A stretch of 64,000 nucleotides of DNA, from the NCBI GenBank assembly GCA_941918925.1, contig OW799236.1, forward strand, positions 103,308,562-103,372,561. The letters are read 5' to 3'. Every line of letters starts with the position of its first letter. The stretch's first letter is position 1. Under the pieces are notes generated by a model. That model was not told where the DNA came from, made no database searches, and was given only the letters and a program-made list of their open reading frames with translations. This DNA comes from Phyto melanocephala. Taxonomy: Eukaryota > Arthropoda > Insecta > Diptera > Rhinophoridae. A program made the position numbers and the translations under genes. This document shows positions 58,383 through 64,000 of this stretch, one piece after another.

Positions 58383-59330
58383 AAGGAATCGTTTGATAAA
58401 AAATCAATGGGTTTTACTGAATGTAATTGCAATTGGATAAAAACGTATATCTCTGGTAGAACACAAAACGTATATTTTACTATGTTTACTATGTCCAAGA
58501 AAATTATAGTTAATTCTGGAGTTCCTCAAGGGAGTCATTTAGGCTTAGTCTTCTTTACCATTTTTATAAATGATCTACCAGCTGCAATAAAACCCTTTAA
58601 TATCATCTTGTATGCTGACGATGTAAAAAGTTTTCTTAACTATTTTAGGGTATCTGATGATCAAGTTTACCTAAAACAAGATTAGGATCGCTCCAATAAG
58701 AAGTGCAAAATTAAGCTGATGGAATTAAATATAAAAAATTTAAATATGATGTGATTCTGCCGAAATTATTATTCTCTAGCTAATTATACATCAAACGCAG
58801 TTTACTTGGAATCGGTTTATGAATTTATGGATCATTAAATTTGGCATGATCTTTATACATAATTAGCATATAACCATTATAGTTAACAAAGAGCGTGGGG
58901 ACCTTTCTTTTATAAAACAATGATCAAAAAAATATTCCGATCTATGTATTACTAAACAATTATATATCGTCGTTCGTAAATTATTGTGTTCTATGTATAG
59001 GTTTTATATGTCACATAGAACACAATAATTTACGAACGACGATATGTATATTTCTAGTAAGACCAATATTGGAGTAGGGATCTATTACTTGGGACCCCAA
59101 ATGAAATGTCTATATTGATTGCATTTAATTTGTACAAAATCACCTTCTACTATTTTGTCTAGGAAGATCTTTTGGAGGCTATCTTATGAATCTACCGCCA
59201 TACGAAACCAGGCTAGCTTTAATCAAATTGCCTACTTTAAAAAGCCTTAGTTCTATACTTAGTGTGTTTTGTTTTGATAAACTTAGTAAATGATGACATT
59301 ATTTCTGATTTTAAATGCATAGCTTAATAT
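58383..59330 (+). pseudogene. non-LTR retrotransposon reverse transcriptase relic (jockey/CR1-like)
   Basis: From 58407 the frame gives NWIKTYISGRTQNVYFT, then IIVNSGVPQGSHLGLVFFTI with FINDLP and ILYADDVKSF. These are reverse transcriptase motifs: WI.SYL.GR.Q.V, the GVPQGS..GP..F..FINDLP block, and the catalytic YADD box. Later, out of frame, come YLESVYEFMDH, FLVRPILEYGSITWDPK and VQN.L..., then YETRLALIKLPTLKSL, the thumb and connection region (LVRP.LEY.S..W.P). The endonuclease and the N-terminal part are gone, and several stops interrupt it. A perfect hairpin sits between the RT palm remains and LVRPILEYG. Confidence 0.85.
58964..59045. repeat. perfect 33-bp inverted repeat with 16-base loop
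   Basis: Left arm 58964-58996 (ATATCGTCGTTCGTAAATTA and on) and right arm 59013-59045 are exact reverse complements, loop 58997-59012. The arms extend no further on either side. The loop begins ATAGGTTTTATATG. It lies in the decayed reverse transcriptase, yet its arms have no mismatch. Confidence 0.95.
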
Positions 59331-59344
59331 TTAAGGCCCGTAAA

Positions 59345-59553
59345 TTGGCTTCTATGATCGTGCGATTATATGCCGCTTGACTATTTTCTGCGTAGATATT
59401 TAAAGTCGCTAGGCTATAGCAATAAACTCGAAACGATTAGCCACTTGGAGGACAATAGTTTTCACGATATTGCCGATACATGGCAACCTAGATTAGACTA
59501 CGTCCGAGCAAGCTGTGACAGTCATATGTCAGAAGTCATATTTAAATTAAAAT
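59345..59553 (+). pseudogene. mariner transposase C-terminal relic
   Basis: The frame gives SCDYMPLDYFLRRYLKSLGY, then SNKLETISHLEDNSFHDIAD, then PRLDYVRASCDSHMSEVIFK and a stop. This is the tail of a mariner-type transposase (CDLTPLDYFLWGYVKS.VY..KP.TI..LE.NI...I......R..Y...S.G.HM.EIIFK). The third catalytic Asp (PLDYF) is kept. The two halves are shortened against each other: about 10-15 residues around the MLE..I.NW segment are missing. It directly follows the reverse transcriptase relic, suggesting one element landed near or in the other. Confidence 0.87.
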
Positions 59554-59819
59554 GACAGATTATCTTTCGAATAACGTAAGTTTCATGCCAATTTAAAAAA
59601 TTTTTTATATTATTTTATTTTAAAAATCTATACATCGATAAAAACACCTTTTTCAAATTCAGTACAACCTGAGCTGGCACCAAATAATCTTATTTTGTTT
59701 TGATTTCTACTGTTGCTGCAAATCGCTCACTCATTTACTCATACTTATTCTGCTAACACTTTACAACTTAAAGATTTGCTGAGGTGTACATATTCTTATT
59801 CACTTGTCGTTTTAGTTAT

Positions 59820-60182
59820 ATTCCTGCCGTTGTAAATGTTTCTCAGCTCGTTGCTGACACTGCAGCTGTCATAAAAGAACAAAAGATTGATGAGCCATGT
59901 AGTAAAAATTTACAAATACTTTAACAACAACCGGTTGTTACTACTCCTCATCATATTATAACAACAGAAACAAAACTAACAATCTTGGCATTACCGTTCA
60001 TGGGCGCTTTTACTATTATGACTTTAGGCTTTTGTTTCACATCTACGTTATGTTCTGTCTTCTCGTATTCAAGAAACTTTTACCCTTCACACAAAACCCA
60101 CAGAGATTTCTGTTTGGATTTTCTCTTGTATGTGCGTTCGTCATTAGAATTGCATCTACCACTTTCAATCATGAAGTTCTAG
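59820..60182 (+). other. coding-like stretch, unknown
   Basis: One frame reads VVNVSQLVADTAAVIKEQKI, then DEPCSKNLQIL, a single stop, QQPVVTTPHHIITTETKLTI and LALPFMGAFTIMTLGFCF and on to 60182. The composition (Thr, Val, Ala, Gln) differs from random A/T translation, and only one stop occurs in about 118 codons. It could be a decayed exon or retroposed fragment. No family recognised. Confidence 0.25.
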
Positions 60183-61991
60183 CAACATCTGATATTGTTG
60201 TTGCTGTGAACGTGATTGGCATCTACTTAAATTTGACTGGGATGAAAACAGATTTTCTGTGTTCAGACCAATGACGCATGCAAAATGCTTCATCATTATT
60301 TTATACTTAAATATGTGCATGTTACTTAGGTTGATTAGTTTAAATGCATGTGTATGAAGTAGGTACTTGGAATTGTGGCAATGCTTCTGATTAAGATTAA
60401 CATGTTTCCTAGGAATCTTCAAGTCTTTACTTTTTTGCCAATATTTAGTGTGTAATTGTTTTATGAATCTTTTATTTAACTTTAAGTTATGCATTCGTTT
60501 AACTTTATTTTGTGAAAAACGTAAACCTTGCTAAATTGTGCTAAATTTAATTAGACGCTGTCGAGTAAACGTGAATAAGATTCTCAAGAAAACCAAACAT
60601 AATTGGGAATGTATTTTAAAGTGGCAAACGAAATGAACATGAGTATATATTGTATATATTTTGCGCGTCTCAGGCATAAGTTGATAAATATTTGTTGCAT
60701 TAGGTTTTTTAAAAGTGCTGGAGCATTTCACTTAATACAAAGCGTAAAGCGGATTTACCAAAGCAATTTATAGACTTTCTATTGTAAAAAAAAGATTATT
60801 GTCAAAAGACAATGATATTTAATGGAATAATTTTGAGAACAAACCACACAATATCATTGAGATTTGTTTAATACAAATATTTAAAAATAAATTAAGAATG
60901 ATAACTTAATTACATATTAACTAAATTCACTACAATTATACAATTTGGAGTACCTGGGGAACTTCAATTGGAGATCCATAAGGAATTACATTTAGGGGAC
61001 TGAGTTCTTGGGCTAGTCCGATATTTATGGGAAAATATGATTGTGGTTTATGTTTAGGAATTCCGTTTCCCACATAGAGCGCACAATATGCCAACTGGGC
61101 ATAAGTATATACCTGTCATGGGCTTGGACTTTTAGAGCCCCTCCTTTTCAACCTAACTTAACCAAACCTAACCTATGTCAATGGTTTACGAACACAGAAA
61201 CAAGAAAGATAATATCAAAGATAAGAACACCATTAACAATAGATTTTTTCTAAAATATTGAAACTATTTAGGATCATAATCCAACTAGTTATCTTGAAAA
61301 TGTTTACTAGAGAAGTTTTAATGAACATCCAATCTATATAAAAATTAAAGTCTATAAAGTGTACTATGATATACTATCCATTTTAAAATTTGCTTATGTA
61401 ATGTAACACAAGTTGCACTACTGCATTATATTTGTTTAAAACTCATGATAAACCTAAAAAATTTACAAACATATTTGAAGCAAAACACAAATTTATTTAA
61501 AAACAGGTGTACTAGGATAATTTTAATAGATACAAAGAACTTTAATATAAAATAAAACAAAAAACACCATCTTACTATTCTTTAGAAATTAGTTTAAATA
61601 ATAATATTTAGCAACAAAATAATTTAAATAGAATGAAGTGACCTAAAGGTCCAATTTTCACATGCGTTTATTTCAGCATTAAAACGATGACAATATACTC
61701 ATCCTGTAATATTTATATTACAGACCTGGAACTCTATGTATTTTCAAATATATATTTTACCGGCTTGAAATCACATAAACGAGGTGGTCAGTTAACAGGT
61801 CAATTTTGTGAAATTATTATTTCGTCAAATTTTTCTCGCAGTAAATTGATTGTATCACACGCTGTGCTAAATAAGGTAGCATTTGCAGAAACACGTAATG
61901 CCATCCGCTATGAAAAAATATAGTTTTCAAGTCTATTTATCTCTCAATGGTTAACGTAGCTTTTAGAAAATTTTATATGGGGATGAATCCA
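60183..61991. other. A+T-rich spacer, nothing recognised
   Basis: The 109-codon minus frame at 60165-60494 is Lys/Asn/His-rich and shows no motif. A run AACCTAACTTAACC...CCTAACC at about 61147 is noted but not a telomere repeat. Confidence 0.4.
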
Positions 61992-62037
61992 AATCATTGA
62001 GATATAGACAAATATCTTAGTCTATATCTCAATGATT
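61992..62037. repeat. perfect 18-bp inverted repeat with 10-base loop
   Basis: AATCATTGAGATATAGAC at 61992-62009 and its exact reverse complement at 62020-62037. No terminal-repeat or target-duplication context was found around it. Confidence 0.93.
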
Positions 62038-63534
62038 CATATGGTGCAACAAAAAAAAGTTTTTATACACTTCATCTGTGGTGGCAAGGGTATGCAGTAA
62101 AGTATTGTTATTTCGTTTGAAATTTCCGCAATATTAATTTCCATACCAAAATTTTATAAATTTTCTGAAAGCTTAAGAATAGGGAAGTCAGTCGAAGGAT
62201 GTCCATCTGTCCATGTATATATACTGATGAAATCCAAAACAATTCCCCTATAACATTCTTTAATAAGCATAATTTTAACTTAAAAATTAAAACTTTTTTC
62301 CGCCCGGAATATATATAGATATTTTTTTTCACTATTTATAGGCTATGCGTAAAATTATTATTGAAAAATCGGTCACATATTATAGAAGTAATCGACAAAA
62401 GTTTTTTTGAAAAGTTTCTAATGCATGGTTGTGTTAAAAATTGCAAACCGTTCAAAGATTCAAAAGTCAGGTATCAAATGAAGAAACATGACTTACAAAA
62501 TTAAGTACACTATTAACGAATTTAAAATACATAATGGCGTACAATATATTTATAAACACATATATGTATCCAAACTAGTTTTTTTTAAACATAGCCCTTA
62601 AAAAAGGACTTAAACAGTAGAATATTTTTTTATTATATAAAAAAATTAGACCATTTTTATGTCTGTCAATTAAAGAAATTGACTCGTAGAAGTTTTATAT
62701 TTATGTACTGTTTACCAAAAATATCAACGTTAGTTTTTCGATAAATTTTAGATTTAAGTTTTATATGAAAATATTTTATCTCTTTATTTCTTAAATTCTG
62801 ATTTTTAACAAAAAAAAAACAAGAGACCCTACTGTTCAATCTTGATTAATTGCCAAAAGGTAGGTAAAACAATCAATAAAATAATCAATTTTAAAGGCAC
62901 TTTTTCTTCTTTTCTGAACTAAAAATAATATTTTAACATAACTTATATTTCACATTAATCAGTTTGGTAACAAAGTATCTTTTTTCAAAAAAAAATATTT
63001 CCTTTAAAAATCATTAATAATGAATTGTTTTCCTTCTCTATTTCAAACCTTTAACAACCTGGATTGTAAAGTTTATATATACAATGGTTATATGAGAATT
63101 TATTTAAAAAATATAATTGTAAAGTTTTATATACCAAAAATTTTTTTTATAGTTATACATACTTCTACTTGCTTATGTTTTTTTTTACTTTTTAATTTTC
63201 TTAAAGCTCGACAATCAATCATATGTCGTTTATAATAATGTCCTCTGTTAGGGGATGGTTTTACTTTTTTAAAAACGACATAAAGTATCTAGTGAATATT
63301 TTGTCAAGACAAAAAGTGTATGTCCAGAAAAGGTAAGAAAATAAGAAATAAGTATTAGTATAATAGACAGAGGATTTGTTGAAATTTAAAAAATTTGTCA
63401 TAATAATTGGAAGGTATTTTAAAAATTTCTATTAACTCTTCTATTTTCTATTCGTTATTTGATATTAAGAAGAATTTAAAGATTTCATATTTAAAAAGGA
63501 GTCTCTTTTCTGCACACTTTGGTCTGTAATAGTT
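62038..63534. other. A+T-rich spacer, nothing recognised
   Basis: Frames here (62108-62332, 63020-63235) are short and A/T-biased. Confidence 0.4.
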
Positions 63535-63634
63535 GATATTTACATACAACACTTGTAGTTCTGATTAAAAGAGTGCTGATGATGAAACCGTAGCTAGTTT
63601 AAAAAATGCATTTTACTCAGCTAGTATCGAATAA
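63535..63634 (+). repeat. dispersed exon-like motif, copy C
   Basis: GATATTTACATACAACACTTG onward parallels copy A. The middle reads SADDETVASLKNAFYSAS in one frame, against SAVNETVAGFENAFHLAD in copy A. The remaining 360 bases to the window end show nothing recognisable. Confidence 0.5.
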
Positions 63635-64000
63635 CTAATTTTTCCTAAATATTCTGTATTTACTGCATTGAACTTATGGCTTAAATCTATATTAAATTCA
63701 AATGTAATATTAGAAGTAAAGTTTATTTTAGTAATAATTCGAAAGTATGTTATCCACTGAATACATATATGATCAAAAAGGCTTATCAGAGTAAAAATAA
63801 ACTCTCATTTGGGTAGGAAATTTTAGTATGCAGTTTGACCTGAATTTAAGGCACTAAATTTGTAATTCCTCTATACATGAAAAATAATAGTATATAAAAT
63901 TTTTTTTTGTGTATAATAAGATGACAAACAAATTAAAACCCTAAAAAAAGCAAACGTCATAAAATAAGATTTTCAAAACATAATAAATTCCTCTTGCAAT

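Noticed and set aside
60165..60494. 109-codon minus-strand frame
   Set aside because: Lys/Asn/His-rich composition expected from A+T-rich DNA, no motif; counted as chance.

Overview
This window reads as repeat-dense, very A+T-rich, intergenic or intronic DNA of a higher fly (Diptera, probably a calyptrate such as a blow fly or house/stable-fly relative). The organism is inferred from the repeats: the ATTCGGCTGTGCCGAAT hairpin followed by TATACCC, together with GTCC/GTCT microsatellite cores, is the signature of DINE-1/INE-1-like (Helentron-derived) elements of flies. I found no rRNA, tRNA, CRISPR array, bacterial operon or convincing intact host gene. Every protein similarity I recognise is a decayed transposon gene or, in one case, a broken copy of a host gene (proteasome subunit alpha-5).

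Layout. 1-600: right part of a DINE-like element of family B. About 950-1640: remnant of a non-LTR retrotransposon (RNase H and zinc knuckle). 2417-3120: terminal-inverted-repeat element with a TA duplication. 6241-12035: two diverged copies of a 1.5-2 kb block, separated exactly by a DINE-like family A element; the left copy carries a solo LTR, the right copy a Helitron, and each insertion has its empty site in the other copy. 13676-16120, 19089-22073, 36107-38502, 42398-43555 and 47446-50316: five more family A elements in both orientations. 18583-19059: a perfect tetranucleotide microsatellite of about 119 units. 26388-26760, 30328-32196 and 44462-46130: three different piggyBac relics, one of them nested in a hAT-like element at 30114-32895. 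39728-40400, 43790-44099, 55215-55745, 57174-57400 and 59345-59553: transposase remnants of several Tc1/mariner lineages. 42311-43790: proteasome alpha-5 pseudogene split by a family A element. 58383-59330: reverse transcriptase relic holding a perfect 33-bp hairpin.

How the parts relate. Family A elements are composites: all carry an internally deleted mariner (N-terminal helix-turn-helix region joined to the C-terminal tail, own inverted repeats and TA flanks) at the same place, so the mariner entered before the family spread. They also carry a 287-288-bp monomer that is tandemly expanded to different extents in different copies. The window gives a readable order of events: block duplication, then solo LTR in one copy and Helitron in the other; mariner into family A before amplification, then a 149-bp foldback element into one copy; hAT-like element, then piggyBac inside it; proteasome pseudogene, then family A inside it.

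Limits: all similarities come from reading motifs by eye, without a database search. Element names 'HINE-A' and 'HINE-B' are local labels. Long stretches (3.1-6.2, 22.1-26.4, 50.3-54.1, 60.2-63.5 kb) show only A+T-rich sequence in which I recognise nothing.
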